From Tenebrio molitor (taxonomy: Eukaryota > Arthropoda > Insecta > Coleoptera > Tenebrionidae), in assembly GCF_963966145.1 (NCBI RefSeq), contig NC_091048.1, positions 23,560,001 to 23,624,000 of the forward strand: a DNA stretch of 64,000 nucleotides. Reading direction: 5' to 3'. The position numbers and the translations under genes were made by a program. Under the pieces are notes generated by a model, which was not told where the DNA came from, did not search any database, and saw only the letters and a program-made list of their open reading frames with translations. Shown here piece by piece: positions 36,206 to 50,165 of the stretch. Within the stretch, counting starts at the first letter, position 1, and every line of letters begins with the position of its first letter.

Positions 36206-38072
36206 CTGAAAATAGGCATACACAATGTTAATAAAAATGACCTTAAAATTAAATTGTACATTTATATCTAGTATCAGGAATGGTAGTTGCCATTTAAAAA
36301 AATTAAGTTGTCGATATTTTTTGATTTTGAAAAATTGCAGTAGGCGTATGAAACAAAAAAAAAGTCACTAATACCGAAGAAACTCAGCCAAATTTTTGGG
36401 AATTGAGTAAAAAGAAATCAATTATTTGTTTGCCATCCTTCAGGAGTTATAAATTTTTTAATGAAGCCCTGCAACCCCGCTTTGTTGAGAACAAAATGAC
36501 ATACCTAGGTCAAAAAAAATGAGAGGTAAGTGTTAACAGAAGGACGTTCTAAACTGAAAATTTAACGTAGCATTCAAATATGAAATCAAAATGGGGCATT
36601 TCCATTAAAAAATAAAGATGGCGTCCATTCCCGGTATTTCCGGGAGTGTCGCCATTTTTAATAATAGAAAGTAAAAATTCTCACTTACAGAATATACTAT
36701 TACATATTTGAACTTGGAGTAGTCGACTATAGCCGGCTACCGATTTTCATATTAATACGATTTTGGGAAATCCGAAAGTTTCTAACGAACGGGCTACGTG
36801 AATCACCCTGTAAACTAAGTAACCAGTGTGGTATATAGATCCTTCAGCCTAACTTCGATGCGTAAACTTTTCTTCACTAAATACATATTTTCTTCCATTT
36901 CGTTTGTCAATTTTTCGTAGATCGTTTTTTTTTCATGATTTTCTTTCCATAATTTTTGAAAATGTAATCTCATTGTTTAGTAATTTATTTTTATGTAGCT
37001 ATGCTGGAATTCTCTTTTTATTTAGTTCATTTTCCTGAATTTTTTTTTTTTTTAATCTAATTGGCATTTTTCTTTTTTTGGCAATCTATTTGACTAATCT
37101 TTGTTAGTTTCTGAACTAAGACATATAAGGAATTTTTTACTGACAGCTGCAATTTTTTTATGTTCAGATGTTTTGCCTTTCCCATTTACATATTTCAAAA
37201 TTCGAATTTATCTTTTGGTCGTTTATTAATAATATTTTTTAAATATTTTACTCTTTTAGTAGCTTCTTAGCTTTATGCTAAGTATTTGTTAAGTGATTTT
37301 TGAATTCCTGTTGTTGCTGTTGTCTTTCTTTTCATCCAAAATTCGAATCACTATTTCCCAGATTTGCATTCCTTCAATTTTTTTTCTAATACACTTACAT
37401 TGTCTTTTCGTTCTTTTAGAAAACGTTACGTTTGAACATTCAAGTATTCTTCTATTTCACTTCCACCTCAACTAAAATCATCACACCTACGCCCAAGATC
37501 AACTCTTGCTTTTGTTACTCCTCTGCAAAAAGACTCTTCAAAAAATGGAAGTAAATAATTTGCCACTATTTATACGTTTCTTACCCTGTGAATTATTTTT
37601 ATCTCACAAAAACCGACAGAAAAGAGAACAAAAATTAAATGTGAAGTGTAAAATTTAAAATTAGTAGATATGAAAATAATAATTTTTCGTGTGTGAAAAC
37701 AGTAGCCCAAAACTACCCATTAACGATAAAATAAGCTAATAAAAGTTTAAAATGTTTACTTTCGTCAGACGTTGTTGTTTTAATGGATCGACAAAAATAT
37801 TTTCAAAATGCAAATCACCTTAAAATAAACTAGGCCAAAATGAATAGGGAATTCCACAATTTTTCTTGGAAAGCAAAATAATTACCCCAATCCTCCCACG
37901 TATTCTTAAACAATAGATAAATTTAAAATGTTACAGGTACTTGAAACATTACATTTAATGTGTACTTATATATTTATATTTCTAACACATTTCACTACAA
38001 ATTTTAAACTACATTTATAAAAAATTCAAAAATAGTTTATAACAAACCTTCAATTAATTTTTTATATTTCAA
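36206..38072. other. Intron sequence; solo CAGGGTGATTCACGT end at 36796-36810
   Basis: ACGTGAATCACCCTG at 36796-36810, followed by TA, looks like one end of a CAGGGTG-type element read on the minus strand. The opposite end was not found, so its extent is unknown. The rest is AT-rich and unassigned. Confidence 0.4.
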
Positions 38073-38187
38073 TTTCTTTATTGTTATTTTCTTTAAATTA
38101 TTTACATATTTACAGATATTGAAAAACACAATTTCTTTATTATTTTCTTTAATTTACTTATTTACAAATATTGAAAAACACAAAATC
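38073..38187 (+). repeat. Tandem duplication, unit about 59 bp
   Basis: TTTCTTTATTGTTATTTTCT ... ATATTGAAAAACACAA (38073-38131) is repeated as TTTCTTTATTATTTTCTTTA ... ATATTGAAAAACACAA (38132-38187) with small changes. Confidence 0.75.
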
Positions 38188-41100
38188 TCCAAATCCCAGT
38201 GTGCTGCATTTACAGATGTTTTTTTAGAGATTTTTAAAAATTATTATGTCACGAGGACTTGTTCCAACATGTTTGAACATTTCAATTTTTGTAACCTTGA
38301 CTCCTGTACGAAACGTATGATTGTTTATCAGTTTTTATGTTATTTTGGAGGCCGATTTGTTTTCAAAACAAACCGTTAAAATTATAAATTTTACGTTGGC
38401 TTCGAAATTATTTTATTTGCCGGTATCAGATGCGAGATAATAAAGACTGACATATCAAACCTGAATTCGTGCAAAGGTAACAAAACCGCGAACGCCCAAT
38501 TTTCTCTTTACAATCCTCAATGGAACACGTTCCCACAAAGAATCTAAAAATACATCGTTAGCATATTAAATTGAAAATTTATAACGAAAAGAAAACAAAC
38601 GAAAACTTGCAAATTTAAGCCGGTCCTTTTATTTTTAGTGCCGATTCAATTTAACTGCACGTCAGTGGTATATTTTTAGTGCCAAAATTCCTGCTAGATT
38701 GAATGGAATAGAAATATTCTGAGGAAAAAGAATACAATAGCACATCCAGACCGTGCGTGGTAACAATTCATATCCTTGTAACAAATTATTGGCGGGGAAT
38801 CGAAGTTGTGCAAGAAGTTCCAATTTAAATTCAATTGGGAGTCAGGCGGAGAGTACAATTGGAGGACGAATTAGGGTGGGAAATTCGCCACAGACCGAAA
38901 TGGGGACGCATACCTGCGAATTTAATTCGGCGTCGCGGCGGCGTCTTAACCCCATTGTAAAATAATTTGCTGTCATTTCTGACGCAACTAGTTCAAATTG
39001 AATCTATTTACGAATACAAATAGGGTTAATGATAGCAGATCGATAGTAGGGTTGTTGGGGTTGAAGAGGGTTAAGAGTCAAGTGCCGAAAGATTCTGTAA
39101 CAGTAATAGAATCCAGGGATTTTTTCTCTCCGGTGTTTATCTATTAGCTGACGTTTCGTGTCAAAATATTTTGTAAATTGCCAATAAAATTCGAATATTA
39201 TTCAACCCACGTGCGAGAGCAGAGTGCCGACGTATTAAAGGTTCCAAGTTTTATTTATAATACCAGTTAGTTAATCAATCAAACTGTGAAAGAAACTTGA
39301 AAAGCTCGTCCTTCAAGCTTTCATCAAAAGAGAGTTGCTTTTATGCGGCGATTATACTCGTAAATATCTGCGGTTTTGTTATTTGATGTTTTAATTCCTG
39401 CAAGGAAGAAAAACTGAAAGAAATACACGTCGAGATCAGTCACCGGGAAAAGGTGTTTCGTTTCAGCTTTCGGTCGTAGAAAAATAAAAGTTGCGAAAGT
39501 TTTGCGCGATCGGTGGGCTTTGCTATTATTTCCTGGGCAACTGGAATAAACTCAGAAGTTTCCTTACAGAACGGTGAAAACACAATTCCTGGAAAAAGGA
39601 GAATCAATCCAATCGCCTCTAATATCTCCAATATGATACCGCTCGGCAAATCTCCGATATTAAAAGAACCTAACCGAATAAAAGAAGCAACTACGTGTCC
39701 CAAATAAAAAATAAAAATCCAGAAATTACTTTGGAGTGGGAGCGAATTACTGACTGGTTGGCTGACCCATCAGACCATGCATCATTGGCCGCTGCATCAT
39801 CAAAGCGTGCGTGGATCACGCTGAAATGGTCGCGATGGTCGTAATCCATGTAGGCCATTTAAAAATAGCGACCTAAAGATGTACAAATAAAAAGGTCATA
39901 AAGATGACTCCATTATAAAGATGCAATGATAAAATCGGCGCCCACGCACCCCAAGGATCGGGTTTTATTCGGGGCCCAGTTTAGAACGCCAACAGGAACA
40001 ATAGGAAAATGTAAATATTTACGTGGAATTTTTCCCGGAAGCTCAACTCAAATCAGACTTATTCGATTTTGAACGATCGAGAGGTCGACACCGATGGTCT
40101 GGCTAAGTAGCGAATGCTGTAATCTACGAGCTTCAGAGGAAATGTAAGGTGCGTGACTTGAATTTCAAAGCTGAAGTTTCGACCAGGCTCGTTAATTTTT
40201 TTTGACATTTTTTTAATGGAACTTATGCGAAATTACACCCAATAATTTCATGACGGAACTTTAAATGAGGAGCGAGGCGCAATTTCTTTATGAGAAACAC
40301 GGAGCTACGATTTTTATTAACACAATTAATTAAACTTTAATTAAAAATCGATTTGCGCAAAAAGGACCAACACGTAATCGCACTGGACCTTGAACTCCAA
40401 ATGGAACCTCCGTAAGAAAATACATGAGATTTACGAGCAACACTTTCCCCAAGATTTTATCCTTACAAATGCACTTTTGTGTTAAGCTCAGCTTATCTCG
40501 ATCGTACTTAAATGGTGTACAATGGAAATTGAAAATAAAACGTTTTCCTTTTGTTTCAACTTTTGAAGCCTTAATATGATTTGTTCCTCTTTGTGAAATT
40601 ATTGTAAGACGGATTTGGAGAACACGGAACAGAACCCCGAGAGGATCGTGATGACCTGTTTCAGACCCTCGGCGAAAAAATCAAAAAAGATTAATTTTGT
40701 ATTTACTGTAAACTTCATAACCAGACATTCTCGACTTTGAAATGAGAATCAGCAAACATTTTTCAGGAATTCATTCGCTAATTGTCAACTTATTACTTTT
40801 TCCCTCCAGACAAACATTTCAACTTTAATAAACCTGGAAAACTTTGGGGAAAACGTACAAAAGAAAAACTTCCCAACTATGTAAAATTGAAACATTGAAC
40901 AACTCTATCAAATTAAAAATTTCCACTGGAATTATCGTAGCGCGATTCGCGTGGGCCCCATTCAGCAATTAACATATTTACCGTGCCAGGACTATTGTGA
41001 TTTTTTTTGAAAGGACTCACCTACAAAGGACTCGCTAAGTAAACTTTCGTAGCAAACACGCCGGTTCTGTTGGTTCATTAAAGAGAGACGAATTTTCGTC

Positions 41101-44100
41101 GCCAACTTGCATAACTGGATAATGCTGATCCAGAAAAATGCACTAATGGCAGCTTTCATCCCAAGTTCGCGTCGGTTTTACTTTTTGGAGCGTCTGGAAT
41201 ATATTACCAGTCAGAAAGCTCGCAGTCCGCAGATACACAAGTTTCAGGGTTGTAATATCCGAAGTGATGTGATATTTTGTTGTGGCTGGCATGATATTGC
41301 AGCACGCCTGAAATTTTCAGGATTTACGCATTTATCCTCGCCTGAAGCTTTCCAGTCCTGTGCTGATGCAAATTATCCTGAAAGTTTGTCTGCGCGTTGC
41401 ACTCCTCTTTGCACGCGGTTATTTAATCTCAGATGAACTCCTCGACGTCGTGCTCCAACTCCGGGGTTTCCGGTGGCTCTTACAAGTCCTTTCAAACTTT
41501 TCGAAAGCACAAAGAATTGTCTGTCCGGACCCACATCATAACTCGATGTTTTCGTGTTAAATGGTGGGGGCCTGAATTATTTAAATTCGCTTCTTTTTTA
41601 CGACCTTTCCTTCCCAATAAAACTAATAAAAGTGCTACAGAGGGAGCTTTTCCATTATTCATCCCGGTCTTGAGTGCCGAACCTTATCATAAAGCACGAT
41701 CCGCACGAAACTCTAATTATTATCCTGGAAAGTTTAGGGAGTAATTAAATTTTTTTTCGAAAGGACAATGGGCCCTTCAAATTGACGATCGCCGAATCGG
41801 AAATTATTCCAGCAATTTGTGTTGTTTATGCCTTTGATGGCGCCTCCACTCTTCCAAATTTCTTTATACCATTCCGGAACAGTTGCCGGCGTCTATAATG
41901 GAATATTTTCGTGTGTCAAATACATCCAGACTTGCAAGAAAATCCCTCCTTGTTGATTTTTCGTTTAATGCTAAAATCCTTTTAAATTCGGATTGTGATG
42001 GATCACTTTTAGCCTCGGCTCTCGTCAAAAAGCGACAAGGGCCTTCTTTACATATAAAATAGAAAAAGTAGGTGGAAAGCTCGAGTATTGCACAGCGAGG
42101 ATTGCGGACATGCAACGGAGTAATCAATTTAATAAAAAATGTCTTCATTGAAAGGTGTCGCAGTAAAAGTGTCGTGTCTCGTCTCTGGGATTGTTTACGG
42201 CCTTGGCTAATGAAACTGCCGAGACTACAAAGAAAGTGCAGAACTTAATGAGGGTGTTGTACCTCATTATACCCCGTCTGCACCTACCCGAGGAAGATGT
42301 TACATGATAGTCTTCGGGATTAATCCGAGGGGAGAGCAACCGCTTTGGCCGGGACACTCTGTTTACTAAAAGTTTGTTGTAGCAGTTGGGTCCATTAGAC
42401 CAAATTCTAGCAGATTATATAAGTTTTAACAATCATAAAACTCCTATTCAGACACCATTAATAGCTGGTCCGGCGAAAAGCACAAACCTGACACGTAATT
42501 GAACTTTCCCAAAGGACGTAATAAATAAGACCGGCTGAAAAAGCTCCTGAAGGAGTAAATTCTATGGAACTACGGCGAGATTATTAAAAATGGAGAGTTC
42601 GTTACGTTGTCTCGTCTAATAGGAACGAACGGAACTTTAAATCGGAAAGCTTTCAAAATAAGCTCAATCTGAGCTCACTCCTGATTCGTCGCTGCTGACT
42701 GGCAAAAACCACAAACGGATGAATTTCAGCCGCTGACTAAATTTCAGGATTTAGTATTCCCGTATTGATTTTCATGAATAATAAATTGCAATCTATATTC
42801 TGCGGGCTAAAATTGTTCTCACGTTTTTTCGACTTCGACAACCACTGACTAATGCAAGTCGGAGGAATTTCCACCGGATTCGATTGTTTTTTTGGTTTAC
42901 TGGGTCATGGTTCCGTAATGGAGGCCATTAAAGCAGATTGTTGACCTTTTCCACTTTTATTTTTATCGTTTTTCTTTTTAAATTTGAGGCAATAAAAGCG
43001 TGCAAATAAAATAAACCGTTCTATACGCGGAACGGTCGAGTTGAAACGTAATTTGTAAAATTTCAGGAAACCCAGTGCGTCGGTTTACACTATTATCGAT
43101 TCATCAGTTCGATTCGAAACGTTTTCAGCCGGCGCCCAAATAAACCCGAGCTTTCGCAGGTTTATTTTCGCGGCGAAAAAATCTCGTGTTCAACAGTTCA
43201 TTCGAGACGAAAATTTCAGCTTAAGCTCGGGCTTAGTCAAACGGTAATCCGCGCAATCACAAGACAATCACGGCGGGCGGGGTGATTTTGTGAACTTTCG
43301 CATCCCAAGAAATTTTCAGGTGGAATTTGAAGCTCGAGCTTTTAACTGATTAGCGCTTTTTGTTTATGGACGTGTGTTTTCTCGTTTCAGCGGAAAATTT
43401 CCACTGAAAATGGTTTGGAACTTGAAGTGGTGCTTTTATTGTTATAATGCAAAGTAAACATGTTGTCCTGCGTACTCAGATTAATTTGGACAAACATTTA
43501 GCCTAGCAAAACAACGACCTGAACTTGTTCGCATTTTTATTCGACTTTCATCATTCTGAAACACGTTTCAGCTCTAATCTGGACACGTAATCCGAAAACA
43601 AAAACTTTCAAAAACTAAAGCTCGCCTCAAACTTACTAATCCCAATAACGTCAACTATCTTCCACGCCCAAGAACAGAGTTATTATAAATGATTGTCACA
43701 TCGTAGAGTCTCCTTCCGGATTTGTAAATTTCACATTTATTAATTAAGGTATTCTGAATTAGTTCAGGCAGCAAAAAAGGTTTTTTAAATATCTTCTGGA
43801 GGACGTTAGTTCTATCACTCCATTTTCCAATACATTTTTAATCGAACAGAGGAAATGTATACTAAATTTTATTATTAGTAACTTACATTGTCTCAGAGCC
43901 CCTTGTTTTAGGCAACCAACAAATCACCTAAATTTACCTTTAGTTTATATAGCATTACGCTATGCATTGTAGGTGGCATTTCGCAACTACGGCGTAGGAA
44001 ACATTAATTGAAACCGTGTATTTCACTTGCTTGTGTAATTTTCATAAATTTTTACGCAGAACGAGGCGAGAACGCCGATGGCTTTTCAGTCCCTGAAATG

Positions 44101-45134
44101 TATTCCGGCGTTACCTGTTGCATTCTGCTGTGCTTCAGAATCTATTTTAAATTCAATTCAAACAAGATTTTAATTTGTTCGTATTGCATTTTTCTCCATG
44201 TAGGCATTGTTTGTTGTGAAAGCAATTAAGCTGATCGTTTATCATCTGAATAATAAATCAGCAGCGTTAATTATTTTCAGTTCCAATTTATCACTTCAAT
44301 TCTGTGCAAACGTGTGTCGATTAGATTACATATCGGGATGAGTTAATAGAAGAATAAATATATGGACCCGTCTGCACATCTGTTCTACTAGGACTCCAGT
44401 TATTGATGCCAAAATCAATCGTAAAATTTTGCTCCTGTGCAGCGGACATAACACTGAAATGCACATCTGCGTTTTGCAAATATTAAAATGTGACATACGC
44501 AGTCACGAGTGTGTTTTACATTACTGTTAATTTTAATTAGCTGTTTTTAATTAATTTAATTAGTACTGGCGCAAAATTGCACCGGACAACGGGAGAGTTG
44601 TGAACACTGTTTCAGATTTTTCCTTAACGAGCTTTGGAGTCAGTTTAAGTCCTGATTAGTTAATGGCAAAGGTGGAAGGAAATTGTAATCCATCAATTCA
44701 TTACTCAGTGGAGCCGAATTCCGCGAAACGGATACAACCCCGTTTCGGCAAAGAACTTTCTCTTTGTTAACTCCGTGAAAAATGATGCCGTCAGATCACA
44801 GACCGACAATAATCTCATTATTAAAATTACGCCCACGCTAATTGCGACTTTTCCTGAGCTTTCGTCGAGTGGAAGCGGATTAAGCGGTATGACCAGAGAG
44901 GATTATTATTTCGGGGAAAGTTAGGTTTTCAGTAATTGGCGTTTGTGTGTCGTGCGGGGCATTATATGGAAACGGCTCTAATAGAATTGCATCCTCCCAA
45001 AATGCAGATGCAACTATCTCGCTGCGAGAGCTTTGGAAGTTTTCACATTACGCCGCTTTGAGGAATTTCGCATCATCTCAGTGTCCATCCATCTGTTGCA
45101 TTAAAGTTCGCTTTTGAACCAGTTTTTTAGGGTA
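38188..45134. other. Long intron stretch with no recognised element
   Basis: About 7 kb in which I could pair no inverted repeats and saw no supported exon. This is the least transposon-rich part of the intron and the best place to look for conserved non-coding regulatory DNA. Confidence 0.45.
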
Positions 45135-45350
45135 AAACGAGACAAAGTAAAGATGTGTAAAACATATTTACATGTAATTTTTATTGGCCAATAATCATAA
45201 TCAATTGGAAAATACACCCTATCGGGTTTCATAAAAGTCTAAAAAATGTCGTACGAACGGTATTTTACAGCGCTCCAACTAATTAGGTACTCGGCTTCGC
45301 CTCGTGTCCAAAATACCCCTACCGTACTCTAATTTAAATAATTAATTTTG
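45135..45350 (+). repeat. Interspersed repeat, copy 2 of the 19970-20338 family
   Basis: Direct orientation and shorter than copy 1. Carries AATAATCATAATCAA, AAAATGTCGTACG, TATTTTACAGCGCTCCAACT, TACTCGGCTTCGCCTCG and TACCCCTACCGTACTCTAAT. The right arm of the core hairpin is shortened. Confidence 0.75.
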
Positions 45351-47567
45351 TACTCATTGCTTTAAAATTGGGATGTTCCGGTGATCCTCGGAGTGCAGGA
45401 AAACGTGTTTCCCGCGCGACGGTGTTTTTTATTTTCCAACAGAAATGAGGACAAACTGCTGTGTAAGCTTGGTATTAAACAAAATGGGCGTTTTGTCAGA
45501 AAATTGACAAATGGTAAATGCACTGAAGAACTGTTTGAAAACTCACTTCCATCCATTATTAATTTTGTTGGATAATAATTACGGTGCGAGTTAAGTGAGA
45601 CGTCGACCCAACTCCTTTTTAATTTTTCATACTTCCAAGGTCTCCACTTAGAAGCCATAAGAAATGACAAACAGCTCCGACCAATCGATAAATTCTCTTC
45701 TCCGTGACCTCCAAGTTTAAAAAATGTTCCTTTTTCGAGACCCTCCATTCGCATTTTCCGGCATTTTAGTGGTGTCCCTTTCGTCGACTTGCCTCAAATC
45801 GTTCCGGCTTTTTGCGCTGCAAAATTGCAAATTTAAAGGGTCCCATTTCCAATACTCCAATCCACGAGAAAATCCAATAGTTGAGCGGCAACTCCATCCA
45901 AATTAAAAAAACTGTGTCCTTCTCTCGCCCCCCTGGAGAAATGGAGAGTTGCAGTTTTGTTAGCAACCAAGATGTCTAACTACTATTCCGTAGTTGAACA
46001 AACTTGGTCCTGACTCCGGCACTTGGTAACAATTGTAAGGAAACTCCGGAAAATCCGATGACGGTGGAAATTGTGAACATACCGGAGCACGAGCTAATAT
46101 GTTGGGCGACAAAAGGAAAGCGTTCTGGGGTGAACTGGTTTTCCGGATGGGAATCGGAATCATTAAACACATACAAATTTAATCCCTTGTATTTGTTTTG
46201 GTGTTAAGCGGAGTGTGCTTCGCGGATAAAGTAAACAAGGTCACTTCGCAAGAATCACAAGAATGGTAAACAAGTTGGAAAGTTATTTGGCAGGGTAATT
46301 CGTTCTTATATGTTGATTTCTGAGCTCCGTCAACAATGCGGTGATTTAATAAAAAGTCATTTGGGCTGGATACGGTTTCGTGAAAACTTCCGACGCAACT
46401 CCGATTGATTATTTAGATCCGTCGGCGAAGAAATAAGAGCGACTTGTCAGGTGATTTGTGGATTATTTAAAGAGTATCAAAAATTCAAGTCTGGGGGCTT
46501 TCCACTGACGTCATTAGCCAACTCAACATCACTAAATAACGACTATTTCGGGCCGTCCACACTTAAAAAATTCACGAAGCATCATGCCAAAAGTGTCACT
46601 TTCACATCGAAGTTGTCATTTTTCAAGTTTTTCTTCTATCGCGGTGGAAAATTTCTACTGCTTGACACGACAATCGATACATGTGGGACTGCAATAAATC
46701 TTAAATATTCACAAGCGACAGAGCTCTCTCGGAAACCAATCAAACTCTTGTCGATATTCTTGTAAAATTTTTACGACCTCTCCAATTCGCTTGTGACGTG
46801 TGTCTTGCTTAATTTCCCAAAAAATAAAATCTCCGATTTTATTTTTGTCACCTGCACTTCACTTTCAGTCTCACCGAAAAAGTTGCCGAGAGGTTGTTTT
46901 GGATATGGGATAATGGAAAACGAGTGTGATAATTTCTTTCGCACCTTTCTGGAACAGACAATCGTCTGGGACAAATAATACACTCGTGTTGGGAATTCAT
47001 GAAATATTCAACACAGACCCTGCTATAACAGTACAGCCGAAATACTAGAACCCATTCGGGCCATTTTTTACCGTAAGATGTGATCATATAATATTTATGG
47101 TCTGAGCGTTAATAATCTTATCTCTGGTGACAGCAAATTTACAATTTGGGAACGTTAATGACTTGTACTTGTATTATAACGTCAACTTGTAGTAGACAAC
47201 TTCCTACGCGATTAGTCCCAAATGTCAGTACCATGTATTGTGGAGATGATAAACGGCACAATATTAAAGTGTTACGACTGTTAATCTTATCAGACATTAT
47301 ATGTATGTCTCTGTTTTTTTTTTATTATATAGAGTATCTAAATATAAATCTGATCCAGAGTACTTATTTTAGATTGTGCAAACTGTCACTGTCACTGTTG
47401 TCAGCTTAATCTCATTTTTGTGCTCTATTTTAATTAAAATAGCGTTTTTTTTTAATAAAGACATCTATTAAAAAATGATATTCTCAACTAAACAAAACAC
47501 ATTTGTGACAGAAAATTATTTTTGTAATGTGATTTTATCTTCAAGCGGTCGAAAATCGTGCCCAGTT
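45351..47567. other. Intron sequence, no gene seen
   Basis: Several open frames of 60-130 codons on both strands. None has a domain, and none is bounded by convincing splice sites. Confidence 0.4.
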
Positions 47568-47642
47568 GGCGACCTCATCTTGGTCTCGCTCTTCACTCTC
47601 TGGGCTTACCACAAAAAGACTCACTTCTACTCCTAATGATAT
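47568..47642 (-). repeat. Repeat copy related to 18333-18450
   Basis: CCCAGTTGGCGACCTCATCT, then CTCTGGGCTTACCACAAAAA and GACTCACTTCTACTCCTAAT, which is the reverse complement of the 18333 repeat with scattered changes. Confidence 0.6.
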
Positions 47643-48543
47643 ATGTAATCTATTGTACTATTTTTTTCTTAGTTCACAATGTGCAAAAGTAATTCATATA
47701 ATTTTTAATAAAATTTTAATGTCATTACGACTTCCTTTTTCATTTATTTCATTTTTTGCTCCCTATCGTAAATTCCACATTCTCTGTTATTAAGTTGTGT
47801 TGTCCACTGATTGGTGGACTAAATGAAGAAAATAGTTAATACTTCCTATGCTACTAAAAGACAAATCACGAAGCTGAATAAAATAGAAGATTTTTGAATT
47901 TTAGAAATGACAACAGACATTGGGCTCGTTTCGGAAATGTTCAGAAAAGGGACAATTAGTAAAACCTCGTTTGTATGATAACGTTCTGCATAATTCAGAA
48001 TAATTTGCGCTTGAAATTTTGTGGAGGAAGTAGGGGTTGAGTGATATTAAAATTTTATTATGTATTTTAATATACACACGAATGACCATTTTATGAAAAT
48101 TGTTGCAAATTTTATTAGAGGTGTTTTTTAATTAAATTGATTATTTTAATACTGATTTATGAGTGTATTTCAGACAACAAAGCTCGTAGGGATATACAAG
48201 TAATTCTGAACAGGAATAAAAAGGAAAATTATTTAACCAAAGTAATTAACGAGTCCTTTTGTCTCTGTTTAAGGTATAAACCATCTTATCAAGTATTCTG
48301 AAATTTTCTTGTTATTTCAGATGGAGTAGGGATTTTTTTCATTATCGTTAAGCTAACAAGGGGTGCTGGTATTATGTTTATCTAAAATTGTAAATAAATA
48401 AAATAAAATTTCTGCTCTGGATCATAAATCTATTTCTCTTTAAACCTTCTCTGCTTCAATATTTTCTTATCATTTTTTCACTGTCAAGCATTATTTGTTC
48501 TTTCAATATTTGTTTTTTTTTTTAATTCCGTTTAAATTATATA

Positions 48544-48640
48544 CAGTGAAACTTTACTATAACGGACACCCCCACAGGTAATCAAAATTTGTCCGCTTTT
48601 CGGCAAAAAGTGAATAAATATTTGGAATTGGGGATGGACC
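48544..48640 (+). mobile_element. Solo end of a pogo/Tigger-like DNA transposon
   Basis: CAGTGAAACTTTACTATAAC, then GGACACCCCCACAGGTAATC and TTTGTCCGCTTTTCGG. The CAGTGAAAC...TATAACGGACACC...GTCCG pattern is characteristic of pogo-type (Tc1/mariner superfamily) termini. It is preceded by TA. No opposite end or transposase was found. Confidence 0.55.
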
Positions 48641-48835
48641 ATAATGTAATAAAAATACATACTTCTGTCATTGCGCGTTTATGCAGACAATAAACATTTT
48701 CCCAAAACTTTTCGTTTTTTCCCAATTTCATTTAACCAAGCGAGTGACGTTTATGTAAAAATTTACGAAACTGTACAGCTAACTATGTTTTACTCGTATG
48801 TTTTTTAAATTAAAAAACATATATCCACGTTAACT

Positions 48836-48898
48836 TTGCAAATGTATTGTGAGTTGCATTTTCTATTCCGTCGGGCTCATGATCACTCGTGAAATACG
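48836..48898 (+). repeat. Half copy of the foldback repeat at 55264-55449
   Basis: TTTGCAAATGTATTGTGAGT, then TGCATTTTCTATTCCGTCGG and CTCATGATCACTCGTGAAAT. It matches the right arm of the later hairpin and stops where the element at 48904 begins. Confidence 0.65.
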
Positions 48899-48903
48899 AT
48901 GTA

Positions 48904-50163
48904 GTCTGTTTTTTAATCAAAGAACCACGACCTGTTGATTTAAGTTTGCAAATATAAAATTTTACTAAATATTAGGAATTTAATGATATCTATTGACTAT
49001 ACCGGCCAACTCCTGTCATTTTTAATGTCCTTGAAGGTACGCAAACTCGCATCTAAAATTTGTACGTGTTATTAAAAATGCATAGCAAAGTGAGACATTT
49101 ATTAAACTGTCAAATTAATTGTCATTAGTTACACGGGTGCATTGCTAGTCACACGAACGCACGGGTTGGGTCTGAGAGACCCAAAATTGAATAATTGTTT
49201 TTTGCAAATTAGATCATGGTTTTTAAGTTCTATTGCTGTTATGTTCTCCGTTAGTGTGTTTGTTTTTCGCATATCCATTTAATTATTACAAATTTTAATT
49301 CAAAAATATGCTTTGCGATTTGTTCTTAAAACACTGCATTTTTGGCGTATATTTGTTTATTTACGTTTAATTCCAAACAAACATTTTGTGAAATAGTGTT
49401 ATTATTTTTTTTCATTAGATAATACGTGACAACCTTCTCTGAAGTCTTCAAAAGGCATAAACAAAAATTTGTACAGAAATTCAAAAATTTCAAAAATCAC
49501 GCAAACGAAACAAAACACCACGCGGTGTGTTCTAATCATAACCCAGCCGTTCAAAATTTACAAAAATATTTTGCTTTACAATCTTTGCATTGTTTACAGC
49601 GTCCTAGACTATTTTCTGGTGGTTCCGGGCGCTATTCCTCCGGAAGTCCGGTCAAGCACATTGTTGATTCTCAAAGGCTTCGTTTTAGGTGTAGATCATT
49701 CCCTATTTATATTTCTTACTTGAGGCTCTCCTCTTGTCTTTATTATTTGTTATTTGTTGTTTTGTTTTTATTTCAGAATATAAGAATAAAAAAGTTACGC
49801 GATGACACGGGTTGGGTCTCACATACCCAAATGCCCTCCAGATCAAAAACGGCTCAGGAATTATTTTGATTAATTCCTACGATTTAAAATACATACACCA
49901 AAAGTTGAGAAGGTACTGAAGACCCTAATTTAATTACTTAAAACATAACGAAAATATAGCGTATTTTTACATGGTCTGGGTCTCACAGACCCAACCCGTG
50001 CTACGCAGGGATAACTTTATTAACATGCTGCGCTACTAATATTTCTAATAACCTTAATTTTTATGTGATGAGATTTTTCACCCTAGGTCAAAAGTGTACA
50101 ATGTTGTCAGCTTTATTTTGGGTGTAAATTGCGGTGTTGTGGTTCTTTGATTAAAAAACAGAC
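48904..50163. mobile_element. DNA transposon, 1.26 kb, 27 bp inverted repeats
   Basis: Ends GTCTGTTTTTTAATCAAAGA, then ACCAC (48904-48928), with the exact inverse at 50139-50163. TA flanks both sides (48902-48903, 50164-50165). Inside are three GGGTTGGGTCT hairpin units: 49159-49184, 49806-49830 and, inverted, 49975-50001. An open frame at 49426-49869 has no recognisable domain. The class beyond TA-targeting is unknown. Confidence 0.7.
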
Positions 50164-50165
50164 TA

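Noticed and set aside
41107..41744. Overlapping + strand frames of about 100 codons
   Set aside because: Three frames overlap, none with a domain. Expected by chance in a slightly GC-richer stretch.
45362..45754. 130-codon minus-strand frame in the Elk intron
   Set aside because: Composition and wording do not look like protein; no domain and no splice support.
49426..49869. 147-codon frame as a transposase
   Set aside because: No catalytic motif or family wording. It runs through one of the GGGTTGGGTCT hairpins, so it is probably chance.
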